Assembly: GCA_022758945.1 (NCBI GenBank)
Contig: JAEMQE010000114.1
Location: forward strand, 1-8,707
Reading direction: 5' to 3'
DNA from: Lentimicrobium sp.
GTDB taxonomy: Bacteria; Bacteroidota; Bacteroidia; Flavobacteriales; Flavobacteriaceae
DNA length: 8,707 nt
Part shown: positions 1 through 7,511 of the stretch, piece after piece
Layout of the letters: the number at the start of each line of letters is the position of its first letter
Numbering within the stretch: position 1 is the stretch's first letter
Translations under genes and position numbers: made by a program
Notes under the pieces: model-generated
Told to the model about the DNA's origin: nothing
Database searches by the model: none
What the model saw: only the letters and a program-made list of their open reading frames with translations

Positions 1-1088
1 TAGTCTATTTCAAAAGTTGAAGAAACAAAATTAGGGTCAATTGCTCCTCCAAAGTTTCCGCCCATAGCAGAATTGAAAATAAGGAAGAAATTCTGGTTAA
101 ATGGTAAACTAGATGAATTTACAAAAGTTTTATACAACTGACCGTCGACATAAAATTTGATAGCATCTGCTCTCCAGTCTATAGAATAAATATGGAATTG
201 AGTAGTTGCAGTAGTATTTGGAATTACATTAGACGAATCACCACCTCCACCTGAATGACCAGGATAATGAAGCGTGCCAAATATTCTATTTAAGTCATTA
301 CCTTTATGTTCCATCATGTCGATTTCTCCGCATGCGGGCCAAACGGCTGTATCAATATTATTTCCCAACATCCACAATGCTGGCCAAGTTCCACCTCCTG
401 AAGGCAGTTTTGCTCTGATTTCAACTCTGCCGTATTTGAAAGAAAATTTACCTTTAGTTTGAAGTCTTGCAGAGGTATAACTACTTCCTTGATAGGCTTC
501 TTTTTTGGAAATAATTTTTAGAGAACCTCCTTCAACAATTACGTTTTCAGGTCTGCTGGTATAGTATTGGGCTTCATTATTTCCCCAGCCACCAGCACCT
601 ATATCATAACCCCATTTTGATCCATCGGGTGCTCCGGGAGTATTAAATTCATCTGACCAAATTCCAGCAGGAGCTACATACAAAGTTATGGTAACACTTG
701 AGCTAGCAAAATTAGGTCCATTATAGGCAGATACATAAACCTTAAAGGTATTCGTACCTAATGTCTTATATTTATACGTATAAAGCCCACTAGTCACATT
801 CTGAACATCTCCTTCTCCAAGAGCTATTTTATATGAAGTCGCATCTGTTGCGCTGATATTAAAAATCACAGTACCATTGCCATCACCGTTTGGGAATTGT
901 GCACTTGTGCCAACAATTTGTGCTGTAACCACAACATTAGATGGAGTAGTTCCATATGTTCCGCCTCCACTACTATCAGAGGTACAAGAAACCATAACAA
1001 AAACACATAGTACACATAGTATTATACTGCTAATAAATGTGTATATTCTCCAGTTATTTAATTTTGGAACCAAGTTTTTTTGTATCAT
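1..1088 (-). CDS. GH16 family endo-beta-glucanase lipoprotein, laminarinase-like (C-terminus cut by window edge)
   Basis: Reading from the ATG at 1088, 362 codons are open to the left edge with no stop, so the gene is partial. The start is followed by a basic stretch (K4, K9, R14), a hydrophobic segment (about 17-33) and a lipobox MVSC with C35, so this is a predicted lipoprotein; D38 and a Gly/Ser linker follow. Residues about 49-138 form a PKD/Ig-like domain (PNGDG, VIF, TYKYKT). The GH16 catalytic domain starts near W144 (IWSDEFN) and shows GWGNNEAQYYT (167-177), WPALWML and the active-site motif EIDMME with E255 (nucleophile), D257 and E260 (acid/base). The six-residue ExDxxE form is the beta-bulge type found in laminarinases; later landmarks are GTLHYPG and FFLIFNSAMGG. 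The visible part ends at FEIDY, only a few residues before a GH16 domain normally ends. Endo-hydrolysis of beta-1,3-glucan at the cell surface is the best prediction, but substrate is inferred from motifs; other GH16 activities are not excluded. Any C-terminal module is out of view. Confidence 0.93.
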   Translation of the reverse strand, partial: MIQKNLVPKLNNWRIYTFISSIILCVLCVFVMVSCTSDSSGGGTYGTTPSNVVVTAQIVGTSAQFPNGDGNGTVIFNISATDATSYKIALGEGDVQNVTSGLYTYKYKTLGTNTFKVYVSAYNGPNFASSSVTITLYVAPAGIWSDEFNTPGAPDGSKWGYDIGAGGWGNNEAQYYTSRPENVIVEGGSLKIISKKEAYQGSSYTSARLQTKGKFSFKYGRVEIRAKLPSGGGTWPALWMLGNNIDTAVWPACGEIDMMEHKGNDLNRIFGTLHYPGHSGGGGDSSNVIPNTTATTQFHIYSIDWRADAIKFYVDGQLYKTFVNSSSLPFNQNFFLIFNSAMGGNFGGAIDPNFVSSTFEID

Positions 1089-1108
1089 TTGAATTTTATT
1101 TTGAATTA

Positions 1109-1150
1109 ATAAAAAAATTAAAATACCCAGAACCAAAATATAGTTCTGGG
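1109..1150 (-). terminator. Intrinsic terminator hairpin between the lipoprotein operon and the GH16 gene
   Basis: On the minus strand, CCCAGAAC (1150-1143) and GTTCTGGG (1133-1126) form a perfect 8-bp stem with a 9-base loop. It is followed directly by TATTTTAATTTTTTT (1125-1111), a convincing T-tract. It sits after the stop of the small lipoprotein and only about 20 bases before the GH16 start codon, so it would either end the susCD operon transcript or act as an attenuator in the GH16 leader. The other strand has a much poorer T-run, and no plus-strand gene needs it. Confidence 0.72.
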
Positions 1151-1169
1151 GTTTGTTTAAAAAATTAGG

Positions 1170-1199
1170 ATGCTATTTATGGTTTTAAATACTTAGCAT
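1170..1199 (-). other. Second, weaker AT-rich stem-loop upstream of the terminator hairpin
   Basis: On the minus strand, TATTTA and TAAATA form a 6-bp stem around a 6-base loop, extended by ATGC pairing with GCAT across a 4-base bulge (TAAG). A short T6 run follows at about 1160-1167. It lies in the 194-base spacer between the small lipoprotein and GH16. It is AT-rich and could be chance; if real, it could be part of the 3' end of the operon transcript. No convincing Bacteroidetes-type promoter (TTTG with TAnnTTTG) was seen in the rest of the spacer. Confidence 0.25.
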
Positions 1200-1282
1200 T
1201 CCCTGTTTGAATCCTATTACTAATAAACATAGCTTTTGAAAAATTGTTTGTGACATTTATAACAATAGCTGTGTTTGGAGTA

Positions 1283-1693
1283 TTAATTTAAATATACTGA
1301 AATATCTTTAGTGGCATTAGTCGAAGTACCTCCTACTCCTGAAGCAACTACTGTAACTCTATATTTATACACCCCTGAAATTTTGGGATCGGTTTTATTA
1401 ATGTATGTGTAAGTAGCTGAATTAACATTAGACAGAATAACAGGATCAAGTGCATTTGTGTCATCATAATCAATTGAAGCTCCAAGAATATTGTCCCCAG
1501 TTATTGAAAAAATCACTTTACCGGAGCCATCACCATCAGGATGTGTTGCATCTTTACCAACGATAACCGCATTGATAACTATATTATTAGGAGCTGTTAA
1601 ATTCCCAAAAGAATAGTTGTCTTCAGTACAACTTGTAACTACAAAAAGAAGTAAGAAGAGTACGCTAAAAATGTATTTTATATTTGTTTTCAT
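1283..1693 (-). CDS. Small surface lipoprotein made of a single PKD-like domain, homologous to the GH16 N-terminal domain
   Basis: The product is 136 residues. Residues 1-22 are a lipoprotein signal (K2, K6, a hydrophobic run, lipobox VTSC with C22). The residues TED after the cysteine fit the acidic surface-export signal of Bacteroidetes lipoproteins. The rest (about 34-135) is one beta-rich PKD/Ig-like domain with PDGDGSG (52-58), VIFSI (60-64) and YTY (95-97). It aligns along its length with residues about 49-138 of the adjacent GH16 enzyme; in the first 29 positions about 17 are identical, including IVG, GDG-G and VIF-I. No catalytic domain is present. It starts 10 bases after the preceding stop, so it is the last gene of the susCD operon, just before the terminator. 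A role as glycan-binding or spacer protein at the surface is inferred from context. The usual PKD motif DFGDG is altered to DYDDT here. No function has been recognised from sequence alone. Confidence 0.85.
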   Translation of the reverse strand: MKTNIKYIFSVLFLLLFVVTSCTEDNYSFGNLTAPNNIVINAVIVGKDATHPDGDGSGKVIFSITGDNILGASIDYDDTNALDPVILSNVNSATYTYINKTDPKISGVYKYRVTVVASGVGGTSTNATKDISVYLN

Positions 1694-1703
1694 ATATTTT
1701 ATA

Positions 1704-2798
1704 TTAATTAGTTAGTTGGAAATTATCTACATAGAAAACTTCTTGTGCTCCCGCTTGCGTATCATTAAAACGCAATATTAATTGTCCAAATTTAGCTCCG
1801 GCTGGAATAGCAGCAATAGTTCCATAATCAAAAACAATTTCTTCCCATGCTCCGGAAGTTGTTATTGGCATCTTTTTTATTGCAACACCATTTGCTGGTT
1901 GTCCTGTAACAATAGCTCCTTGTAATAACAAGGTTATATTTTTACCAATATTGGCTGGATCAGGATTGTAAACCATAACTTTTATTTTTTTACCATAAGC
2001 AAAATTTACAGGAATATTAAATGCGCTAAGCGTTCCACTGGTTGTTCCTCCTTTAGTAAACATGCCTACTTTTGCACTGGTATTAAGACCTGTTGCATTA
2101 GGATTGTTAACCGTTGCAAATTGTGAAATAGGACTACCAAAAGGCGTAAATAAATCCACATCCGGAGTTTCGAAATCGATAGGTAAATCAAATAATGTTT
2201 TATTTACAGTTGTTGTTGCAGCTCCACCACTGAATGCCACGACTTTCATAACAAAAGGACTGATTCCGGGAGCGGGATAAGTATGAGCCGGCAAAGTTTT
2301 ACCCAGATCCAATGGAGTACCCACTTCATTAGCTACATCTCCATAATACACCAAAAATGATTTAGCATATAAAGCCGTTACACTTACTTTCATTTCACCA
2401 GTAGTTTTAATAACCACATTTTCTGGTGCTCTGTAAGTTACAACCAACGGATAAGTATTAGTTGTTTGGTTTCCGGCAATATCGCTAGAAATTATACTTA
2501 CCGTATATGAACCTTCTGGATAAGTATGTGTGGCACTTAAACCAGGTTTAACTACAGCAGAAGCATCAGCACCAATTCCGTGTCCAAAAATAACCTTAGA
2601 GGAAGTTACACCTTCACCTATTGGCGTGATTCTGACTATTCCTGAATTATCAGTACTTATATCAAAAATTTTGGAAATGTTTGCTGAAGTTGCAGAACTT
2701 AAAAAAGAAGTATCCTGATCAATCCCGTCAGGAATGCTGCAACTTATTGTAACAGCCAGTAGCAATACAAAGCTGAATATTAATTTTATATTTTTCAT
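1704..2798 (-). CDS. SusE-position surface glycan-binding lipoprotein: two PKD-like domains plus CBM-like jelly-roll
   Basis: The product is 364 residues. The signal peptide ends in lipobox TISC (C20), with D24 and D27 a little further on. Two PKD/Ig-like domains follow: about 42-126, with HTYPEGSYTVSI (91-102), and about 127-205, with HTYPAPG (172-178) and MKVVAFSGG (184-192). The third part (about 208-364) begins DFETP and carries NP-ATGLNTSAKVG (232-245), KKIKVMVYNP (270-279), TTSGAWEEIVFDYG (313-326) and a terminal FYVDNFQL (355-362). This pattern is typical of jelly-roll carbohydrate-binding domains attached to bacterial beta-glucan proteins (CBM4-like style; exact family not assignable by eye). 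Position directly after susD, 16 bases downstream, is where PULs encode SusE/SGBP-type proteins. It most likely captures glucan at the outer surface and presents it to SusCD. There is no glycosidase motif. Sequence similarity to SusE itself is not claimed. Confidence 0.85.
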   Translation of the reverse strand: MKNIKLIFSFVLLLAVTISCSIPDGIDQDTSFLSSATSANISKIFDISTDNSGIVRITPIGEGVTSSKVIFGHGIGADASAVVKPGLSATHTYPEGSYTVSIISSDIAGNQTTNTYPLVVTYRAPENVVIKTTGEMKVSVTALYAKSFLVYYGDVANEVGTPLDLGKTLPAHTYPAPGISPFVMKVVAFSGGAATTTVNKTLFDLPIDFETPDVDLFTPFGSPISQFATVNNPNATGLNTSAKVGMFTKGGTTSGTLSAFNIPVNFAYGKKIKVMVYNPDPANIGKNITLLLQGAIVTGQPANGVAIKKMPITTSGAWEEIVFDYGTIAAIPAGAKFGQLILRFNDTQAGAQEVFYVDNFQLTN

Positions 2799-2814
2799 AC
2801 TATTATTTTTATTA

Positions 2815-4377
2815 TTAATAACCAGGATTTTGAACTAACAAAGTATTTTCCAATTCTTTGTAAGGTATTGGGAAAACTTCATTTTTATTTGGTTTAAAAC
2901 CTCTACTTGCTAATACAGTCGCTGCATCACCCCATCTCACTAAATCAAAGAAACGGTGTCCTTCACCAGCTAATTCTAATCTGCGTTCAGCTTTAATAGC
3001 GTCAAGGGAAACAGGTATGCTTGCTAAACCAACTCTGGCTCTAACGGCATCAAGTAAAGCTTGTGCTCTTGTTCCGGTTCCTCCTAGTGCCTCTGCTTCC
3101 ATTAAATAAGTATCCGCTAAACGAATAACATAAGAATCTTGATGGTAATTTAAAACCAAATCTCCTGTACCTTTTGATTCATCAACTTTTCTTGGAATAA
3201 ATTTATTGAGAAAGTAACCTGTGTCTTGGTAACCGGGACTATAACTTGCTTTACCTGCTGCACTTAACGCTTTCAAATCTAAAACCGTTGCTGCAAATCT
3301 AGGATCCGTTTTGATTACATCATAAAATGCTTGTGTAAAAACATTAAAACTCCATCCAGATGGTAGATCAGGAGCAGGAGCAGCAATTTTACTGTAGGAT
3401 CTAGGTCCAACCATTACATTAACTACATTTCCTTCGGCCGAATCACCATAAGAAGTAATAGGGTGGTTAGCCCAGCTAGCACTAGATACAGATGTATGAG
3501 CTACTTCAAGAATAGATTCAGTATTGAATTTATTGTCAACTACCCAAAGATCACTATAATTAGTCAACAATTTATACCCATATTGACTTGTACCTCCTGG
3601 AGTTCCATTTACTGCAGCTAATTCAGTTGCTGCAAGACCCAGATAATCCGTGTTGTCAACAGGTGATTTTGGATACTTTTTATTTATATAATTATGATAT
3701 AAATATACTTTTCCTAGTAAAGCTCTGGCGGCTCCTTGAGTAAATCGACCGGCATCAGCAGCTGGAACCGTTGCTGGTAAAACAGGAATTGCAGCTTTAA
3801 GATCATTTTCAATTTGAGCATAAACATCTCCTGGAGCTGCTTGTTTAACTGAATAAAATTCAGATGTAAGTAGAGGTACCGTTATTAAAGGAATGTTATT
3901 GAACATTCTCACTAAATTAAAATAATAATTCGCCCTCAATGCTTTACATTCTGCCGAATATCTTACAATTAATTTAGCATCCATAGGAATACCCGGTAAT
4001 TTAGTGAGCAAATAATTAGCTCTAAAAATACCTTGATAATGTTCACTCCATAAAACTGGTTCCATAGTAGTAGGACTTAAGGTGTAATTTGAAAAACCCT
4101 GAATTCCTGCACCATCTGTTTCGGATCCTCCACCAGCATAATGATCATCGGAACCAGCATTCATCATGGTAATTATATTCTCGAACCCATTAGAATTTTT
4201 TCGCATAATATCATAAACAGCAACCAGTCCTGCAAATGCTTCGGTTTCATTTTTATAATAACTTGATTCTAGATTGGTCCCTTTTGGCTGTACATCTAAA
4301 AAGTCTTTCTCACAGGAAACCATTGTTATTATTATTGCAATAGCAATAAACAAAAACTTAATTTTTATTGTTTTCAT
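2815..4377 (-). CDS. SusD-like (RagB/SusD family) outer-membrane glycan-binding lipoprotein
   Basis: The product is 520 residues, a normal length for SusD proteins. The signal peptide is followed by lipobox MVSC with C22 and then EKDFLDVQPKG, the family's typical mature N-terminus with acidic residues for surface display. The N-terminal region has the TPR-like helices of the fold, including SAECKALRANYYFNLVRMFN, in which RAxYYFxLVRxFN is a family hallmark. The C-terminal region has RRLELAGEGHRFFDLVRWGD (about 464-483) and ends IPYKELENTLLVQNPGY, both hallmarks of the SusD/RagB C-terminal domain. SusD acts as the lid over the SusC pore and binds the incoming oligosaccharide. The gene begins 11 bases after the susC stop, preceded by the A/T-rich leader TATATAAAATT instead of a Shine-Dalgarno site. 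Ligand is not readable from sequence; beta-1,3-glucan is inferred from the GH16 neighbour. Confidence 0.97.
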   Translation of the reverse strand: MKTIKIKFLFIAIAIIITMVSCEKDFLDVQPKGTNLESSYYKNETEAFAGLVAVYDIMRKNSNGFENIITMMNAGSDDHYAGGGSETDGAGIQGFSNYTLSPTTMEPVLWSEHYQGIFRANYLLTKLPGIPMDAKLIVRYSAECKALRANYYFNLVRMFNNIPLITVPLLTSEFYSVKQAAPGDVYAQIENDLKAAIPVLPATVPAADAGRFTQGAARALLGKVYLYHNYINKKYPKSPVDNTDYLGLAATELAAVNGTPGGTSQYGYKLLTNYSDLWVVDNKFNTESILEVAHTSVSSASWANHPITSYGDSAEGNVVNVMVGPRSYSKIAAPAPDLPSGWSFNVFTQAFYDVIKTDPRFAATVLDLKALSAAGKASYSPGYQDTGYFLNKFIPRKVDESKGTGDLVLNYHQDSYVIRLADTYLMEAEALGGTGTRAQALLDAVRARVGLASIPVSLDAIKAERRLELAGEGHRFFDLVRWGDAATVLASRGFKPNKNEVFPIPYKELENTLLVQNPGY

Positions 4378-4388
4378 AATTTTATATA

Positions 4389-7300
4389 TTAAAATTGAAC
4401 ATTAACTCCAAACATATAGGTTTTGGCTTGCGGATAGTAACCTTTATCTATTCCTAAAACATTACCTCCAATTTCTGGATCATAACCTGTATATTTTGTA
4501 AGAGTCAATAAATTTTCACCAGTCACAAAAAACCTTAATTTACTAAGTTTACTTTTAGCAATTATATCATTTGGCAAAGAATATCCAAATGAAACCACTT
4601 TAAGACGTAAATAATCTCCATCCTCTAAGTAGAAATTTGACATATTACCAAAGTTTCCATTGGTATCACTGTTTGTAAGTCTAGGATAATCTGTTGAAGT
4701 TCCCGGACCTGTCCAACGACCTAAAGCTTCGGTTTGATAATTTGCATTTGGAATATCTAGACGACGTAAGCCTTGAAATATTTTATTGCCAGTTGCCCCT
4801 TGGGCAAAAGCCATAAAGTCAAATCCTTTATAATCCATATTTATAGTCAAACCAAAAGTATATTTTGGAAGTGGACTACCTAAGTATTGTTTATCTAAAG
4901 GAGTGATAGTGCCATCACCATCTGTGTCAGTCCAACGGAAATCCCCTGGTCTTGCATTTGGTTGAATTAAACCACCAGCAGCATTTGTATAGGCTTTAAC
5001 TTCTTCTATAGTTTGGAAGATTCCGGCAGTTTTATATCCATAAAATGAATTATAAGACTGACCTACTTCTGTTCTTGTTACATCTCCCATCGATTGAAAT
5101 CCTGCAGTACCTTGAGTGATAAATGTTTTACCCTGACCTAAATAAGTCACTTCATTTTTTAGATAGGATACATTTCCATTCGCTGAAAGATTAAATTCTC
5201 CGAATTTTTTATGGTATCCAAGTTCAACTTCAACACCACTATTACTCATATCAGCAACGTTGCCTAAAGGGCTTCCTGTTGATCCCACATAACCCGGCAA
5301 TTCCACAGGTTGCAAAATCCCCGAAGTCTTTTTATCATAATATTCCATAGTTAAAGTAAAATCATTGAATAATCTTGCATCAAAACCAATGTTCAATTGC
5401 GATGTTTGTTCCCATTTCAAGTCTGGGTTCGCAGGAGCATTTGGGCTATATCCTGAAGAAACAACTGAACCAGTATTACCGAAAGTATAGTTTCTTCCAC
5501 CACCAATAAGAGCTAAAAAGGCATTATCTCCAATTGCATCATTTCCTGTTATTCCATAACCACCTCTAATTTTTAAGGTGTTTACCACATCATTTTCTTT
5601 CCAAAAACCTTCTTTTGTCACTACCCATCCTAAAGAAAAGGATGGAAATACACCGTATTTATTGTTTGATCCAAATCTTGAAGAACCATCACGACGAACA
5701 ATACCCGTTAATAAATATTTTTCTTTGTAATTATAATTTAAACGAGAGAACAAAGAATTAACTTTATGTTCTTGTGAAGTATAAGCGGTTCCAAATTTTT
5801 GAGCCTGAGGAATGTTAAAATTAAATGAAGCATCCTGATAGTTATTCACTGGTAAGTTCTGATAGGATATAGAAGTCCCACTAGAATGATTATCTACATA
5901 AAAACCTTGACCTACCAATATTGTAAAATTATTGTCTCCAATACTTTTTGTATAAGAAAGGGTGTTTTCAAGATTCCAAGCAAAAGTTTCATTAGTATTC
6001 CTACTCAAAGTATTTTGAGAAGTATTAACATTATTACTCAAAAAGAATTTAGGTGTAAATGATTCGTCACCCCAAAATGCTCTCTTCAATCCAAGAGTCG
6101 ATCTGAATTTTAAATCTTTAATAGGATTGATTTCAAGAAATGCATTACCAATAAAATCATCAGACCAATTATAATTGCCTAATCTCGTATTTACATAAGC
6201 TACTGGATTAGTCATTTCTTGTCCTACCACAGGAGAAATCCCGTAAGGATTACCATTTGCATCTCTGAAAGCAGAAGGATTACTAACGTATATATTAGCA
6301 AGAGCCGCAACAGGGTCCAAAACTATTACCGGTGTTATAGGATCAAGATTGATTGCGGAACTTAAAGGTCCGCCATACTCACTATTTGTATTCCCTAAAC
6401 CAACGCCTTTTTGATGGGTATATCCAAATGTTTGTCCGATTGTGAAATATTTGGATAATTTATGAGTTGAATTTAAACGAATATTTTTTTTGCCATAATT
6501 TGAAATTTCTTTAGAAACAATACCTTCTTGATCTTGAATTCCAAAAGAAGCAAAAAAGGTAGAAACATCATTACCTCCACTCAAACTAAATTCGTGATTG
6601 GTTTTCAAGGCATCATAGCTAAAAATTTCTTTTTGCCAATCTGTACCCAATCCTAAAGCACTTAAGTTTGGATAAGGGATAGCTTGTCCCGCGGCTCCTG
6701 CCTTTTCATTCATTAAGGCACCATATTGAGTTGCATTAAGCAAATTCAAGGTTTTTTCCGGGGAAGAAACCCCAGTATATCCAGTATAACTCACATTGAA
6801 TTTACCTTCTTTTCCTTTTTTAGTTGTAACTATGATAACCCCTGAAGCAGCACGAGCACCATAAATGGCTAATGAAGCAGCATCTTTAAGTACCTCAATT
6901 GATTCAATATCCGATTGATTTACATAACCTATTCCTCCTGAGTCTACAATTACTCCATCAACAACCCAAAGAGGATTGTTTCCACCGTATGTATCAAAAG
7001 TAGTTAATCCTCTGACCCTAACCGTAGAAGCTGCTCCAGGCTGGCCTGATTGAGCTGAAACAATAACCCCGGAAACTCTTCCTTGCAGGGTTTGTTCGAT
7101 ACGGCCGTTAGGAAGTTTCTCAAGATCTTTTGCTTTAACACTAGAAATTGCTCCAGTATTTACACTTTTCTTTTGAGTACCATATCCTACAACAACAACC
7201 TCTTGTAAAACTTTCGATTCATCTTTAAGTGAAATAGAAATTTTCGAATCGTTGGAAGTTACTTTATACTCAAAATTTTCAAAACCGACATAAGAGATAA

Positions 7301-7511
7301 CAACAATAGAACCCGATGGAATACCCTTTAAGGTAAATTTCCCATCAAAATCAGTTGCAGACCCTTTTGTGGTATTTTTTATTTGAATATTAGCTCCAGG
7401 GATTGGCAACCCGGAACCCATTTCTTTAACAACACCGCCAATATCATAACTTTGAGCAAAACCAAAAGTAGATAACAGCAGAAAAATAATCAATAGATAA
7501 TTTGTCTTCAT
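4389..7511 (-). CDS. SusC-like TonB-dependent outer-membrane transporter (SusC/RagA family)
   Basis: The product is 1040 residues, in the usual range. A Sec signal peptide ends near GFAQ (17-20). Residues about 22-97 are a carboxypeptidase-regulatory-like (beta-sandwich) domain with PGANIQIKNT and SATDFDGKFTL. A TonB-box-like segment EVVVVGYG lies at 104-111. The plug domain spans about 116-232, with TLQGRVSGVIV (141-151), VRVRG (164-168), PLWVVDG (180-186) and the SusC signature IEVLKDAASLAIYGARAASG (205-224). The remainder is the beta-barrel. An EF-hand-like loop DTDGDGTITPLD lies at 862-873, common in the family. The protein ends in FGVNVQF, with the terminal aromatic residue needed for barrel assembly. 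There is no STN domain before the regulatory-like domain, so direct signalling to an anti-sigma factor is unlikely, which fits the separate regulator upstream. It is the first gene of the operon and imports oligosaccharides with SusD. The start at 7511 gives the signal peptide directly. Confidence 0.98.
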   Translation of the reverse strand: MKTNYLLIIFLLLSTFGFAQSYDIGGVVKEMGSGLPIPGANIQIKNTTKGSATDFDGKFTLKGIPSGSIVVISYVGFENFEYKVTSNDSKISISLKDESKVLQEVVVVGYGTQKKSVNTGAISSVKAKDLEKLPNGRIEQTLQGRVSGVIVSAQSGQPGAASTVRVRGLTTFDTYGGNNPLWVVDGVIVDSGGIGYVNQSDIESIEVLKDAASLAIYGARAASGVIIVTTKKGKEGKFNVSYTGYTGVSSPEKTLNLLNATQYGALMNEKAGAAGQAIPYPNLSALGLGTDWQKEIFSYDALKTNHEFSLSGGNDVSTFFASFGIQDQEGIVSKEISNYGKKNIRLNSTHKLSKYFTIGQTFGYTHQKGVGLGNTNSEYGGPLSSAINLDPITPVIVLDPVAALANIYVSNPSAFRDANGNPYGISPVVGQEMTNPVAYVNTRLGNYNWSDDFIGNAFLEINPIKDLKFRSTLGLKRAFWGDESFTPKFFLSNNVNTSQNTLSRNTNETFAWNLENTLSYTKSIGDNNFTILVGQGFYVDNHSSGTSISYQNLPVNNYQDASFNFNIPQAQKFGTAYTSQEHKVNSLFSRLNYNYKEKYLLTGIVRRDGSSRFGSNNKYGVFPSFSLGWVVTKEGFWKENDVVNTLKIRGGYGITGNDAIGDNAFLALIGGGRNYTFGNTGSVVSSGYSPNAPANPDLKWEQTSQLNIGFDARLFNDFTLTMEYYDKKTSGILQPVELPGYVGSTGSPLGNVADMSNSGVEVELGYHKKFGEFNLSANGNVSYLKNEVTYLGQGKTFITQGTAGFQSMGDVTRTEVGQSYNSFYGYKTAGIFQTIEEVKAYTNAAGGLIQPNARPGDFRWTDTDGDGTITPLDKQYLGSPLPKYTFGLTINMDYKGFDFMAFAQGATGNKIFQGLRRLDIPNANYQTEALGRWTGPGTSTDYPRLTNSDTNGNFGNMSNFYLEDGDYLRLKVVSFGYSLPNDIIAKSKLSKLRFFVTGENLLTLTKYTGYDPEIGGNVLGIDKGYYPQAKTYMFGVNVQF

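Noticed and set aside
274..1092. Plus-strand open frames at 274-462 and 877-1092
   Set aside because: They are antisense to the GH16 gene, whose minus-strand frame shows clear GH16 motifs; the plus-strand products have no recognisable domain.
1177..1287. A 36-codon open stretch on the minus strand after the small lipoprotein, ending TGNAKYLKP
   Set aside because: It lies in a different frame from the lipoprotein, is preceded by a stop in its own frame and has only an internal ATG. A decayed C-terminal piece is possible but the length is within chance for a spacer.
2062..2718. Plus-strand open frames at 2062-2280 and 2530-2718
   Set aside because: They lie antisense to the three-domain lipoprotein and look like shadows of its codon pattern.
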